A DNA stretch of 64,000 nt from Sulfurovum sp. GTDB taxonomy: Bacteria > Campylobacterota > Campylobacteria > Campylobacterales > Sulfurovaceae. The position numbers and the translations under genes are program-made. The first letter of the stretch is position 1; each line of letters starts with the position of its first letter. This document shows positions 50,995 to 60,874 of this stretch, in pieces. Under the pieces are notes generated by a model, which worked only from the letters and a program-made list of their open reading frames with translations, did not search any database and was not told the DNA's origin. The stretch is taken from positions 10,388-74,387 of the forward strand of contig JAGSGJ010000002.1 of NCBI GenBank assembly GCA_023955225.1, in the 5' to 3' direction.

Positions 50995-51137
50995 TATTTG
51001 AAAGAATATTTGAGAGTCTATATTATCGTACTTTCTTAGCACTTTATATCTCGTTAAGTAGTGGGTTATTATATTTTTGTGAAGTATAATAGTGAGAGAG
51101 TATAATCACAGAAGAATCCCATTCTTTAGGAGTTTAA

Positions 51138-52454
51138 ATGTACGACATTATTTATATTGGCGGTGGGCTCAATTATGCAGGAGCAATTGTTGCTGAGAAA
51201 CATGGCCTTAAAGTGGCTCTCATTGAAACATCACTTGATCAACTGGGTGGTGTTTGCCTGCATAAAGGATGCATCCCTTCTAAAATGTTTTTACATTATG
51301 CCAATACAATGCGTCAAAGCAAGGAGAATGTGTTTGAGGGAGATATCACACTTGATATGCAAGTACTCACTGCCAAAAAAGCCAAACTTCTCGCCAGTGC
51401 AACCAAAGCGGTGACTACACAATGTGCCCAACTTGAACTGATCGAGGGTAAAGGGCATATCATAGAAGCACATAAAGTTGAAGTAGAGGGAAAGATATAT
51501 GAGGCTGAGTATATCGTCATAGGAACGGGTTCCTCACCTTTTATTCCTGATGGTATAGCATATGACGGGAAGGCTATCATCACCAGTGATGAGGTGCTTG
51601 AACTACAGAAACTACCTAAAGAGATAGCCATTTATGGTGATGGGGCTATCGGTTTGGAGATGGCAAGTTTTTTTGCTTCTTCTGGTGTGGAGGTAACACT
51701 TATCTCTCATAGGGAGAAACTTTTAAAGAAATCACATCCGATTATCCAAAGTGCTATGGTTAAAGAGATGGAGAAACTGGGTATCACACATCTGAAAAAT
51801 CAATCTATTTTAAACGCTGAAAATACAACAAAAGGTGTACATATCACTTTTGAAAATGGAGCTTCTACTTATATTGAACAGATGCTTGTCGCAACAGGGC
51901 GTCATCCCAACACCGATGTTGTTGCAACAGATGAAATTGCTGTCAATAGAGGCATCGAAACGGATGAATTTTTTGAAACAACACTCGCCAAACATTATGC
52001 CATAGGTGACTGCAACGGTAAACTCCAATTGGCACATGCGTCAAGAGCAGAGGCACTGAATGTAACGATGCAAATACTGGGTAAAAAGCCTAAAAAGCTT
52101 AATCTGAATCATGTCGTAAAATTTATACATACTTTACCTATGAGTTACGCTACAGTAGGAGAAAACAAATACTCACTTGAAAAAAAATCTATTGCTTTCA
52201 AAGAGAGTGTTGTTAAGCTAAATAATTTTACCGGTTCTGCTTTTCACCACTCCAGCAATGGTTCAATGATCGTTTATGCAGATGAAGAAGGTTTGATTTT
52301 AGGGGCTGAGATTTTGGCACCTGATGCGGAAGAACTTATTGCACCTGTAGCGATGGCACTTGCAGGAGAGATGACTGCTTCTTCGGCTAAAGAGACCATT
52401 ATGGGACATCCCACTTTTTCAGAAGCATTGGAAAGAGCCTATTTCCGATTATAA
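51138..52454 (+). CDS. Dihydrolipoamide dehydrogenase-like disulfide oxidoreductase
   Basis: A 438-residue FAD enzyme of the pyridine-nucleotide disulfide oxidoreductase class. The FAD fold is IYIGGGLNYAGAIVAEK, the redox-active disulfide is GGVCLHKGCIPSK, the NAD fold is IYGDGAIGLEMASFF, and the C-terminal His-Glu pair is in GHPTFSEALERA. Features match lipoamide dehydrogenase, but no 2-oxoacid dehydrogenase, glycine-cleavage or lipoate genes lie nearby, so the partner is unknown. It is convergent with recO, 10 bases apart. AGGAG precedes the ATG. Confidence 0.88.
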   Translation: MYDIIYIGGGLNYAGAIVAEKHGLKVALIETSLDQLGGVCLHKGCIPSKMFLHYANTMRQSKENVFEGDITLDMQVLTAKKAKLLASATKAVTTQCAQLELIEGKGHIIEAHKVEVEGKIYEAEYIVIGTGSSPFIPDGIAYDGKAIITSDEVLELQKLPKEIAIYGDGAIGLEMASFFASSGVEVTLISHREKLLKKSHPIIQSAMVKEMEKLGITHLKNQSILNAENTTKGVHITFENGASTYIEQMLVATGRHPNTDVVATDEIAVNRGIETDEFFETTLAKHYAIGDCNGKLQLAHASRAEALNVTMQILGKKPKKLNLNHVVKFIHTLPMSYATVGENKYSLEKKSIAFKESVVKLNNFTGSAFHHSSNGSMIVYADEEGLILGAEILAPDAEELIAPVAMALAGEMTASSAKETIMGHPTFSEALERAYFRL

Positions 52455-52464
52455 TCAGAGAGGA

Positions 52465-53094
52465 TCACAGCCCTTTCATCACAATTTCAAAGAGGTAATC
52501 CACTTCATAGTCTTCTAAATATACAGTCTTTTTACTCTTAAAGAAGTCCAGTACTTTTTTCGTAGGCAGGGCAGAACTGTAGAGACATGCAGGGTGAGCG
52601 GGGATGAAGGATTGCATCAGTGCTATCTCCTCTTCTATACGGTTTTCACAAATGTAGCAGTGTTCATCGTTATGCAGTCTTCCTTCATAGTCAAGCAGAG
52701 TGATGTAAGACTCACAGACGATACGTTTAGGGTTTTGTTTATCCCATTTTCTGGCAGCAGAAAGCAGCAGATCAAAGTAAAAAGAGTCTATCTCTTCAGT
52801 GTCTTTGAGATGCGGCTCAAAGCGTTTGATGAAGTTGTGCCACAGTAGGAGTTTGTTTTTATCAAAGAGCCATGGAAAACCCATATGGGAGAGTGAACGC
52901 AGTCTGGGAAGAAAGCTGCTTCCTTCACCTTCCACTTCAAAATCTATAAGGTTTCCAAGCTGTAAAATGGAGTGTCTCGCACCAAAAAAACGGTAATACG
53001 TCCTGACTTCTGTAGGGCTAAGTACAAGCGCTATAGAGTCTTCATTTTTGGCTTTTCTGACAGAAAGTATAAAACCTTTGATAATACACTCCAA
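52465..53094 (-). CDS. recO: DNA repair protein RecO
   Basis: A 209-residue protein, about the short size seen in Campylobacterota. The N-terminal OB-like domain (MECIIKGFILSVRKAKNED) and a helical C-terminal part carry a four-Cys zinc module: Cys in RIVCES, CYIC in NDEHCYICENRI, and HPACLY. RecO loads RecA at gaps together with RecR. The promoter would lie within or next to the palindromic element that starts eight bases upstream of its start codon, which may affect its expression. Confidence 0.85.
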   Translation of the reverse strand: MECIIKGFILSVRKAKNEDSIALVLSPTEVRTYYRFFGARHSILQLGNLIDFEVEGEGSSFLPRLRSLSHMGFPWLFDKNKLLLWHNFIKRFEPHLKDTEEIDSFYFDLLLSAARKWDKQNPKRIVCESYITLLDYEGRLHNDEHCYICENRIEEEIALMQSFIPAHPACLYSSALPTKKVLDFFKSKKTVYLEDYEVDYLFEIVMKGL

Positions 53095-53534
53095 TAATTT
53101 TAGGGCACTTCAATAAACCCTATATACTCATAACATCTCTAGCTTTTGTCTAGGCTAGGCATTCTTTTGAAGTCCTAGCCCATAGCTAAGTCGAAAAAGA
53201 GTAACGACGCATAGGCTAAAGCTAGCGATGCTCGAAGAGTGGGTTTTGTAAACGCAATCATTCACAAGATGCTTACTTCGTCTTAGCTTTGGCTAGGACT
53301 TGAAAGCCTCTTGCAAAATCTCACATTTACAAAGCCCATTATGAATATATAGGGTTTATTGAAGTTCCCTTTATTAATTATAGTCAAAATGATGTTAAAA
53401 CAGAGCAGGATAAATGCACGACTGTATGGGCTTAACTAAGCCTTAAAGAGCCTTTAACGTACATTTAAGTATAATCCATCCTATTATAGGAACACTATAT
53501 GATGTTCTTTTTATATTACTTTTAAGGTTGGGAT
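53095..53534. other. 440-bp divergent region mostly filled by a palindromic element
   Basis: Between recO (minus) and gltB (plus). Positions 53102-53370 are the inverted-repeat element listed separately. The remaining 160 bases before gltB contain AT-rich sequence with a possible promoter but no open frame of note. Confidence 0.7.
53102..53370. mobile_element. 269-bp palindromic MITE-like element
   Basis: Terminal arms of 32 bases (53102-53133 and 53339-53370) are inverted repeats with only two mismatches. Inside, AAGTCCTAGCC and its complement GGCTAGGACTT, plus AGCTAAG and CTTAGCT, form a second matching pair, so almost the whole element can fold into a long hairpin. There is no transposase frame. 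No clear target duplication is seen at the ends. A non-autonomous transposon remnant is the simplest reading; a structured RNA is another. It separates the promoters of recO and gltB. Confidence 0.65.
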
Positions 53535-56500
53535 ATGAGAGATTTATTTACTTCGTTTAAGGATAATTGTGGATTTGGGCTTTTAGCATCTATCGACAAT
53601 ACTCCGTCACATAAAAATTTGGAAGATGCTATTACTTCATTGTCACGTATGATGCACAGAGGGGCTATCGCAGCAGATGGTAAGACAGGAGACGGTTCAG
53701 GTCTTTTACTTTCTCTTCCTAAATCATTTTTTAACAAAGCAGCAGCAGCAGATGGTGTTGAATTACCTGAGAGTTATGCAGTTGCGATGGTTTTCTCAAA
53801 CAATGAAACAGATTTTGATGTGATCAACAGAGTATGTGAGAACAATGACCTTAAAGTTCTTTACACCCGTACCGTACCTGTAGACACCAATGCTCTTGGT
53901 GAACAGGCATTGGCATCATTGCCTACCATGAAACAAGTATTTGTCACACCGAAATCAGCAGTGGCGGTAAATAGATTTGAAGCATTAGTGTATCTTTCTC
54001 GTAAAGAGATAGAAGCTGAGCTCATCGAAGATCCAACTTTCTACATTCCTTCTTTCTCAACATCGGTGATCTCTTACAAGGGACTCGTAATGCCTACACA
54101 CATTAAAGAGTTTTATAAAGATCTTGCGAATGAAGATTTTGAGATCTCATTTTGTCTTTTCCACCAACGTTTTTCAACCAATACACTTCCCCAGTGGAAA
54201 CTTGCACAACCGTTTAGAATGATAGCGCATAATGGTGAGATCAACTCAGTGACTGCAAACAGATTTAATGTAGCAGCAAAAATGGCTGCAGTAAAATCAG
54301 ATGTATTTACAGATGAAGAGATGACAAGACTCACAAATGTTATCCAAAAAGGCATGTCTGACTCTGCAAGTTTAGATAACTTTATGGAATTCTTACGTGT
54401 CAATGGTGTAGACTTCTTTAAAGCAGCACGTTCTTTGATCCCGGCACCTTGGCATAATGCACCACATATGGACTCAGACCTTAGAGCTTTTTATGAGTAT
54501 GCAAGTACGTGCTTTGAACCATGGGACGGACCTGCGGCGGTAAGTATGACAGATGGCCGTTACATCGGTTGTGTGATAGACAGAAATGGATTGAGACCAT
54601 CTAAATACATCAGAACTAAAGACAACAGACTGCTTATTTCTTCTGAGTATGGAGTACTTCAGATACCTGAAGAAGAGATCGTTGAACGAGGTAGACTGCA
54701 GTCTGGTGAAATGATGGGAATTGATCTTAAAAATGGAACAGTACTTAAAAATAATGATATCAATGACTATCTGAAAGCGGCTAACCCTTATGATAAATGG
54801 CTTTGCTCGAACATGTCTTATCTTCAAGAACATGTACCAACGGCTGTAGTACCAAAATCGTCAATTGTATATGGTAATATGGAAGCTAGACAACGCTACT
54901 TCAACTATACACTTGAAGTGATGAGAGAAGTGATCAGACCTATGATCGCTGAAGGAAAAGAGACGACAGGTGCTATGGGTGATGATACGCCTATCGCTGC
55001 ATTCTCAACTGAGCAGAGAAACTTTACTGACTTTTTCAAACAAAAATTTGCACAGGTTACCAATCCTCCTATAGATCCTATCCGTGAAAAAACAGTGATG
55101 AGTCTAAATACAGGTTTTGGTGAAGTAAGAAATGTACTGGCTGAAGGTCCGGAACATGCAAAAAGACTTAAAACAGTATTGCCTGTAATGTCAGCAGAAA
55201 AGTTTTGTATTCTTCAGGAATTTGGAGACGAAACAAACGAGAAGTATGATTCTGCGTATAAAGTTGGAAAGTATGATACCATCTATACAACAGACATCAA
55301 AGCGAGCCTAGATGCACTTGTACAAACAGTCATTACAGATGTAAGAGATAATGGTGTCAGAACGGTTATCTTAGATGATAGAAACCTTGATGAAAATACT
55401 AAGGTTATTCCTATGGCTATGGTTATCGGACGTTTGAGCCAGGAGCTTTTAAATGCTAAACTCAGACACTTGACAAGTATGGTAGCGGTAACGGGTGAAG
55501 TATTTGACCCACACTCTGCAGCATGTATGATCGGTTTTGGTGCAGCAGCGATCTTCCCTTACTTGCTTTATTACACAGTAGCGGAACTTGAAGAAGGAAG
55601 TGACACTATACAGGCAACACTGAAAACATTCAGAAGAGCTATGGGTGCAGGACTTATGAAGATCATGTCTAAGATGGGTATCTCAACGATCTCATCTTAT
55701 AGAAACTCAAGACTCTTTGATGTGATCGGTTTAAGTAAAGAGATTGCATCTGATTGTTTTGGTGGTACAACAGCGCTTCTGACAGGTCTTAGTTATGAAG
55801 ATATAGATGCACGTCTTAATGCAAATCATAAACGGGCCTTTACACATGCATTTGACGGTAAAGACAAAGCACTCTATAAAGGCGGGTACTATAAGTATAA
55901 AAGAGGTGAAGAGTTCCATGATTTCTCAAGACCTACCATTTCTGCTATTCAGAAATGTGCAGAGACTGGAAGAAAAGAAGATTATGCTCAAGTACAAAAG
56001 TTAGTGAATGAGAGAGATAAAAAATTCATCCGTGACTTCTATGAACTCAAAAGTGACAGAGCAGCGATCAGTGTAGATGATGTTGAACCATTGTCTAATA
56101 TCTTTAAAAGATTTTCAACTGCTGCGATGTCTATGGGGTCTATATCTCAAGAGGCACATGAAACACTTGCTGAAGCTATGAATACTATAGGTGCAAAGTC
56201 TAACTCTGGTGAGGGTGGAGAAGACAAAGCGCGTTTAGGAACGATCAGAAATTCTGTTATCAAACAAGTGGCATCAGGTAGATTTGGTGTGACTCCTGAG
56301 TACTTGCAGTCAGCAACTGAGATACAGATCAAAGTAGCACAAGGTGCAAAACCGGGTGAGGGTGGACAACTTCCAGGTAGCAAAGTTTCACCACTGATTG
56401 CTACACTGAGATATACAAAACCGGGTGTAACACTTATTTCACCACCGCCGCATCATGACATTTACTCTATTGAGGATCTGGCACAGCTTATCTATGATTT

Positions 56501-57950
56501 GAAGCAAGCTAATCCTAGAGCAAGAGTAGCAGTTAAACTTGTTTCTACGGCTGGTGTAGGAACGATTGCCTCTGGTGTCGCTAAAGCGTATGCAGATAAG
56601 ATCATTATTTCTGGTGGAGATGGTGGTACGGGTGCAGCACCAATGGGTTCTATACGTTTTGCAGGTAACCCTTGGGAGCTTGGACTTATCGAAGCACATA
56701 ACTCTTTGAAAGCCAACAACCTTAGAGGACAAGTAACGCTTGAAACAGATGGTGGTCTTAAAACAGGTTTAGATGTTGTTAAAGCAGCCATTCTTGGAGC
56801 AGAAGAATATGCATTTGGTACAGGTGCACTGGTTATCGTAGGGTGTATTATGCTTCGTGTATGTCACTTGAACACATGTGGTGTAGGTGTTGCAACACAA
56901 GATGAACATTTGAGAAAAAGATTCTCAGGAAATGTTCAAAAAGTGATTAACTATTTCACACTTATGGCAGAAGATATAAGAGAAATACTTGCAGAACTCG
57001 GATATACATCTCTAGAAGATATTATTGGTCAAAATCATTTATTGGATGTGATAGATGATGAGTTTGCAAAGAAATTTAACTTTGAAGAGATGCTTTACAA
57101 GATAGATGGTGTGAACACATGTCAAGTAGCATCTAACGAACCATATGATCAAAATGAATTTGAAAAAGAGATCATTGAAGAACTTAAAGCAACGATAAAA
57201 GATCCGTCTACGCCTATCGTTCTCAATAAAAAGATCACAAACCTGAACAGAAGTTTTGCAACAAGAATCTCTGGAGAGATCGCTGCAATTCATGGAAATG
57301 AAGGTTTACCTGAAGATACGATCACGCTTAACATGACAGGTACTGCGGGTCAGTCTTTGGGTGCGTTTATGAGTAAAGGTATTAATATTAATATTGAAGG
57401 TGCAGGTAACGACTACATCGGTAAAGGTATGAATGGTGGTCAAATCGTGATTACCTCCGATAATGCAGGGAGCGAGTTTGCACTGGGGGGAAATACCTGT
57501 CTTTATGGTGCAACAGGCGGAACGGTGTATGTTCATGGACAAGTAGGTGAGCGTTTTGCTGTACGTAACTCAGGTGCGACAACAGTGGTAGAAGGTACAG
57601 GAGATCATCCTTGTGAATATATGACCGGTGGTGTAGTAGCGATACTTGGAAAGACAGGGGTAAACTTCGGTGCAGGTATGACCGGTGGTAAAGCATTTGT
57701 ATATGATGAAGAAGGTGGATTCTATGAAAAGGTGAACCCTGAGCTTGTTGAACCACTTCGTATCGATACTGATGAGTGGGATAGTGAAATGTTTGAGCTT
57801 AAAAGGCTTCTTACAGACTATGTAGCAAAAACAGGGTCTAAGAGAGCAACGTATATTTTAGAACACTTTAGAAGTGAGATCAGAAAGTTCTGGATGGTGG
57901 CACCAAGAGGTATAAAACCAACCATCGTAGCCGATAAAAAAGGCGAGTAA
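53535..57950 (+). CDS. gltB: Glutamate synthase, large subunit
   Basis: A 1471-residue cytosolic enzyme making glutamate from 2-oxoglutarate and glutamine. The N-terminal glutaminase domain has its catalytic Cys at residue 12 in DNCGFGLLASID, so about 11 residues must be removed to free it. The central FMN/2-oxoglutarate domain has PGEGGQLPGSKV and GGDGGTGAAP. Cys residues of the iron-sulfur cluster are in CIMLRVCHLNTCGVG. The C-terminal beta-helix shows repeated GxxxG turns (GKGMNGGQIVI, GATGGTVYVHG). The small-subunit gene gltD does not follow; instead an inositol-phosphatase-family gene does. Confidence 0.97.
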   Translation: MRDLFTSFKDNCGFGLLASIDNTPSHKNLEDAITSLSRMMHRGAIAADGKTGDGSGLLLSLPKSFFNKAAAADGVELPESYAVAMVFSNNETDFDVINRVCENNDLKVLYTRTVPVDTNALGEQALASLPTMKQVFVTPKSAVAVNRFEALVYLSRKEIEAELIEDPTFYIPSFSTSVISYKGLVMPTHIKEFYKDLANEDFEISFCLFHQRFSTNTLPQWKLAQPFRMIAHNGEINSVTANRFNVAAKMAAVKSDVFTDEEMTRLTNVIQKGMSDSASLDNFMEFLRVNGVDFFKAARSLIPAPWHNAPHMDSDLRAFYEYASTCFEPWDGPAAVSMTDGRYIGCVIDRNGLRPSKYIRTKDNRLLISSEYGVLQIPEEEIVERGRLQSGEMMGIDLKNGTVLKNNDINDYLKAANPYDKWLCSNMSYLQEHVPTAVVPKSSIVYGNMEARQRYFNYTLEVMREVIRPMIAEGKETTGAMGDDTPIAAFSTEQRNFTDFFKQKFAQVTNPPIDPIREKTVMSLNTGFGEVRNVLAEGPEHAKRLKTVLPVMSAEKFCILQEFGDETNEKYDSAYKVGKYDTIYTTDIKASLDALVQTVITDVRDNGVRTVILDDRNLDENTKVIPMAMVIGRLSQELLNAKLRHLTSMVAVTGEVFDPHSAACMIGFGAAAIFPYLLYYTVAELEEGSDTIQATLKTFRRAMGAGLMKIMSKMGISTISSYRNSRLFDVIGLSKEIASDCFGGTTALLTGLSYEDIDARLNANHKRAFTHAFDGKDKALYKGGYYKYKRGEEFHDFSRPTISAIQKCAETGRKEDYAQVQKLVNERDKKFIRDFYELKSDRAAISVDDVEPLSNIFKRFSTAAMSMGSISQEAHETLAEAMNTIGAKSNSGEGGEDKARLGTIRNSVIKQVASGRFGVTPEYLQSATEIQIKVAQGAKPGEGGQLPGSKVSPLIATLRYTKPGVTLISPPPHHDIYSIEDLAQLIYDLKQANPRARVAVKLVSTAGVGTIASGVAKAYADKIIISGGDGGTGAAPMGSIRFAGNPWELGLIEAHNSLKANNLRGQVTLETDGGLKTGLDVVKAAILGAEEYAFGTGALVIVGCIMLRVCHLNTCGVGVATQDEHLRKRFSGNVQKVINYFTLMAEDIREILAELGYTSLEDIIGQNHLLDVIDDEFAKKFNFEEMLYKIDGVNTCQVASNEPYDQNEFEKEIIEELKATIKDPSTPIVLNKKITNLNRSFATRISGEIAAIHGNEGLPEDTITLNMTGTAGQSLGAFMSKGININIEGAGNDYIGKGMNGGQIVITSDNAGSEFALGGNTCLYGATGGTVYVHGQVGERFAVRNSGATTVVEGTGDHPCEYMTGGVVAILGKTGVNFGAGMTGGKAFVYDEEGGFYEKVNPELVEPLRIDTDEWDSEMFELKRLLTDYVAKTGSKRATYILEHFRSEIRKFWMVAPRGIKPTIVADKKGE

Positions 57951-57959
57951 GAATACAGT

Positions 57960-58685
57960 ATGACAGAGTTCATTAAAGCTTGTATCAAAGCCAACGAAGA
58001 GATTAGTTCTGCATTAAAAGATGGTTTTGATGCTTCCTTGTTTGAGAAAACCGAAGTAGGTGCCGGTGGTGATGTAAGCTCTAAACTTGACCTTTTTGCT
58101 GAAGCTATTTTTGTGAAGCATTTAGGTGTTTTTGGAGAAATAGAGTCTGAAGAGAGTGGTATTATAGGTGAAGGTGAAGAAAAGATCATCATTGACCCTA
58201 TAGACGGTTCTTCCAATGCCCTTTCCCTTTTCCCTTATTACGGTACCTCTGTTGCTAAGATAAATGCTGAAGGTATTTTAGATGGAGCAGTGGTCTGTAA
58301 CCTTGCCAATGGCGATATTTTTCTCAAGTCTTGTACTGCTAAAATACAACAAGGTAAACTTTTTTCAAATACCTTTCATACACCACACATGAGTGGAAAT
58401 GGGGAAATAGGACTTTTTGAAAAAGCCTACGCAAACCCTGCATTGGTTTCAGCATTGGACCAGGCAAAGTTAAAGTTTAGGTCACCCGGTGCCATAGCAC
58501 TTTCACTTGCGTATGCACATACAGTGAATTACGTACTCTTTATGGGAGAGTTTCGTATTTATGATTTCGCCGCAGGTTTAGCACTTTGTGAGGGCTTAGA
58601 AGTAATTGTTGAGGCTGATTATGTTATAGTATCAAAAGAAAAAAGCATAGCAACGCAAATAGAAACATTAATACATAAATTATAG
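57960..58685 (+). CDS. Inositol monophosphatase family protein
   Basis: A 241-residue magnesium-dependent phosphatase fold, probably cytosolic. Metal-binding motifs are GEIESEESG and IIIDPIDGSSNAL; the second metal loop near the C-terminus is RIYDFAAGLALCEG in place of the usual WDxAAG. Relatives hydrolyse inositol phosphate, fructose bisphosphate or 3'-phosphoadenosine 5'-phosphate; the substrate here cannot be decided. It lies nine bases after gltB and 16 bases before accD, likely one operon. Confidence 0.85.
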   Translation: MTEFIKACIKANEEISSALKDGFDASLFEKTEVGAGGDVSSKLDLFAEAIFVKHLGVFGEIESEESGIIGEGEEKIIIDPIDGSSNALSLFPYYGTSVAKINAEGILDGAVVCNLANGDIFLKSCTAKIQQGKLFSNTFHTPHMSGNGEIGLFEKAYANPALVSALDQAKLKFRSPGAIALSLAYAHTVNYVLFMGEFRIYDFAAGLALCEGLEVIVEADYVIVSKEKSIATQIETLIHKL

Positions 58686-58701
58686 GTATGCAGGAGTAAG
58701 A

Positions 58702-59550
58702 ATGTTTGGAAATATTTTTAAAAAAGTGACAACAGCAACAGGAACAGCAACACAAGAAACTCCTAATCAGTGGATCAAGTGTCCAAAATGTACCTCTTTG
58801 ATGTACTACAAAGAAGTAGAAGCCAAACAAAACGTATGTCCAAAATGTAACCACCATTTCCGAATCTCTGCTGAAAAGCGTATTGCATCTATTTCAGATG
58901 AAGGTTCTTTTGTAGAGTTTGACAATACTTTAGCCCCGACAGACCCACTGAAATTCACAGATAAAAAGTCTTACAAGAAGCGTTTAGAAGAGGCTAAAGC
59001 CAAAACAGGTAAAACATCTTCTGTAATGAGCGGTTCTTGTACCATCGGTGGTCAACCGGTAGAGATCGCAGTGTTTGACTTCTCATTTATGGGTGGTAGT
59101 CTAGGTTCAGTGGAAGGTGAAAAGATCGTTCGTGGTATCAACAGAGCCATAGAAAATGAGTGTGGATTTATCATCGTTTCTGCTTCTGGTGGTGCACGTA
59201 TGCAAGAGAGTACTTACTCTCTGCTTCAGATGAGTAAAACATCCGCTGCACTCAATAGGCTACACCACAAAGGTTTACCTTTTATCTCTATCTTGACTGA
59301 CCCTACTATGGGTGGTGTATCTGCATCATTTGCTATGTTGGGTGATATCATTATGGCTGAACCGGGTGCACTTATCGGATTTGCAGGTCAAAGGGTAATT
59401 AAGCAAACTGTTGGTGTTGATCTACCGGAAGGTTTCCAGCGTTCGGAATTCCTACTTTCTCATGGACTTATCGATATGATCGTAGACCGTGTGGAAATGC
59501 ATCAAACACTTTCTGACCTGTTCAAACTTTTTAACAAGAAGGCAAGTTAA
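58702..59550 (+). CDS. accD: Acetyl-CoA carboxylase carboxyltransferase subunit beta
   Basis: A 282-residue subunit that, with AccA, moves the carboxyl group from biotin to acetyl-CoA to give malonyl-CoA for fatty-acid synthesis. The N-terminal zinc ribbon has two CPKC pairs (CPKCTSLMYY and CPKCNHHF). The crotonase-like core shows MGGSLGSVEGEKI, SASGGARMQES and LTDPTMGGVSASFAMLGD. AGGAG precedes the ATG. Within the gltB operon; the fatty-acid link parallels the FabL-like reductase at the other end of the window. Confidence 0.97.
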   Translation: MFGNIFKKVTTATGTATQETPNQWIKCPKCTSLMYYKEVEAKQNVCPKCNHHFRISAEKRIASISDEGSFVEFDNTLAPTDPLKFTDKKSYKKRLEEAKAKTGKTSSVMSGSCTIGGQPVEIAVFDFSFMGGSLGSVEGEKIVRGINRAIENECGFIIVSASGGARMQESTYSLLQMSKTSAALNRLHHKGLPFISILTDPTMGGVSASFAMLGDIIMAEPGALIGFAGQRVIKQTVGVDLPEGFQRSEFLLSHGLIDMIVDRVEMHQTLSDLFKLFNKKAS

Positions 59551-59559
59551 AACACACGT

Positions 59560-60129
59560 ATGATATATGCACTTGTTGACAAAGAGACACTGAAGCAAAA
59601 GGCTGTCTCTTTAAAAACACTTCTTCAACACATTTCCACTTTTTCCAATATACCCATTCTCCAATACCGTAATAAATTGGCTTCACTCGAAGAAAAAGAA
59701 GAAGATTTAGAGATCATCCGAGCATACTATGATGGTAAACTGATTATCAATGATAATATTGAGCTTATATCGTATGCAGATGGCTTACACCTCGGACAAG
59801 AAGACCTTCGAAAATACAGTCATGATCTAGAAGCCGCAGTAGACTTGGTACGTCAAAAGATAGGAACCAAGCTTCTTGGGCTCTCAACACATGATAGAGA
59901 AGAGATATTTGTGGCAAATACCCTAGACCTAGACTATATAGGCTTGGGAGCTTACAGAGCCACTGACACAAAAAGTGAAGCCAATGTTGGAGGAAAAGCA
60001 CTCCTTGAAGCGGCTAAGTATTCTAGTCACCCTGTGGGTATCATCGGTGGTGTTCATATGGATGATATATTTGAAGAGCCTATTATCTATAAAGTGATAG
60101 GAAGTGGACTCTATAACGGTATAGAATAA
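59560..60129 (+). CDS. thiE: Thiamine-phosphate synthase-like protein
   Basis: A 189-residue TIM-barrel protein of the ThiE/TenI group. Conserved pieces include ILQYRNKLAS (diphosphate-binding region), LIINDNIELISYADGLHLGQEDL, LLGLSTHDREEI, and the C-terminal GIIGGVHMDDI. ThiE joins the thiazole and pyrimidine halves of thiamine; TenI is a related aromatase. Shorter than typical ThiE (about 210 residues), so it could be either. It lies nine bases downstream of accD with a weak ribosome site, probably the last gene of the operon. Confidence 0.75.
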   Translation: MIYALVDKETLKQKAVSLKTLLQHISTFSNIPILQYRNKLASLEEKEEDLEIIRAYYDGKLIINDNIELISYADGLHLGQEDLRKYSHDLEAAVDLVRQKIGTKLLGLSTHDREEIFVANTLDLDYIGLGAYRATDTKSEANVGGKALLEAAKYSSHPVGIIGGVHMDDIFEEPIIYKVIGSGLYNGIE

Positions 60130-60187
60130 TGGCTGAGAAATTTTCTCTCAAAGATACACTTTTTAATCCTCTTAGAGTAAAGAAAAT

Positions 60188-60763
60188 ATGAACAGATGCA
60201 AATGGTGTGAAAAAGATCCTTTATATGTCGCGTACCATGATGATGAATGGGGCATTCCTGTTCATAATGACCGACTCCTGTTTGAGTTCCTGATTTTAGA
60301 AGGAGCACAGGCTGGGCTTAGTTGGCTGACAATCCTGAAAAAACGAGAAAATTACAGGAAGGCGTTTCACTCCTTTGATTACGAAACAATAGCCAATTAT
60401 GATGAAGCAGATATAGAACGCTTGCTTTCCGACCCAGGCATCGTACGTAATCGCCTAAAGATCGAATCAGCCATCAAGAATGCACGAGGCGTTATTACTA
60501 TTCAAAAAGAGTTCGGTTCATTGGACGCATATCTATGGAATTATGTTGATGGAACCCCTATACTGAACGAGTGGAAATCCATGGCAGAACTTCCGGTGAA
60601 AACAGAAATATCTGAGATGATGAGCAAGGATTTAAAGAAACGTGGATTCAACTTTGTAGGCCCGACGATCTGCTATGCATTTATGCAAGCAGTAGGTATG
60701 GTAAACGATCACACAACGGATTGTTTTCGATATGAAGAGATTCAACATTTTTTCATGTATTGA
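60188..60763 (+). CDS. tag: DNA-3-methyladenine glycosylase I
   Basis: A 191-residue glycosylase removing 3-methyladenine from alkylated DNA. Features are the N-terminal zinc Cys/His pair RCKWCEKDPLYVAYHDDEWG, the base-recognition segment LEGAQAGLSWLTILKKRE, and the C-terminal FNFVGPTICYAFMQAVGMVNDHTTDC, which supplies the other zinc ligands. Length and motifs are those of normal Tag. Separate from the thiE-like gene by 58 bases. Marks the edge of the sparsely coding tail of the window. Confidence 0.94.
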   Translation: MNRCKWCEKDPLYVAYHDDEWGIPVHNDRLLFEFLILEGAQAGLSWLTILKKRENYRKAFHSFDYETIANYDEADIERLLSDPGIVRNRLKIESAIKNARGVITIQKEFGSLDAYLWNYVDGTPILNEWKSMAELPVKTEISEMMSKDLKKRGFNFVGPTICYAFMQAVGMVNDHTTDCFRYEEIQHFFMY

Positions 60764-60874
60764 TTTAGATTATCCTGTATAAAAGCACTATATAACATTA
60801 ATATAACTTATAATTTAGTATAATGTTTTAATTACATATGCTGAACTAATTGTAAATATAAAATAGGAGTTAAA

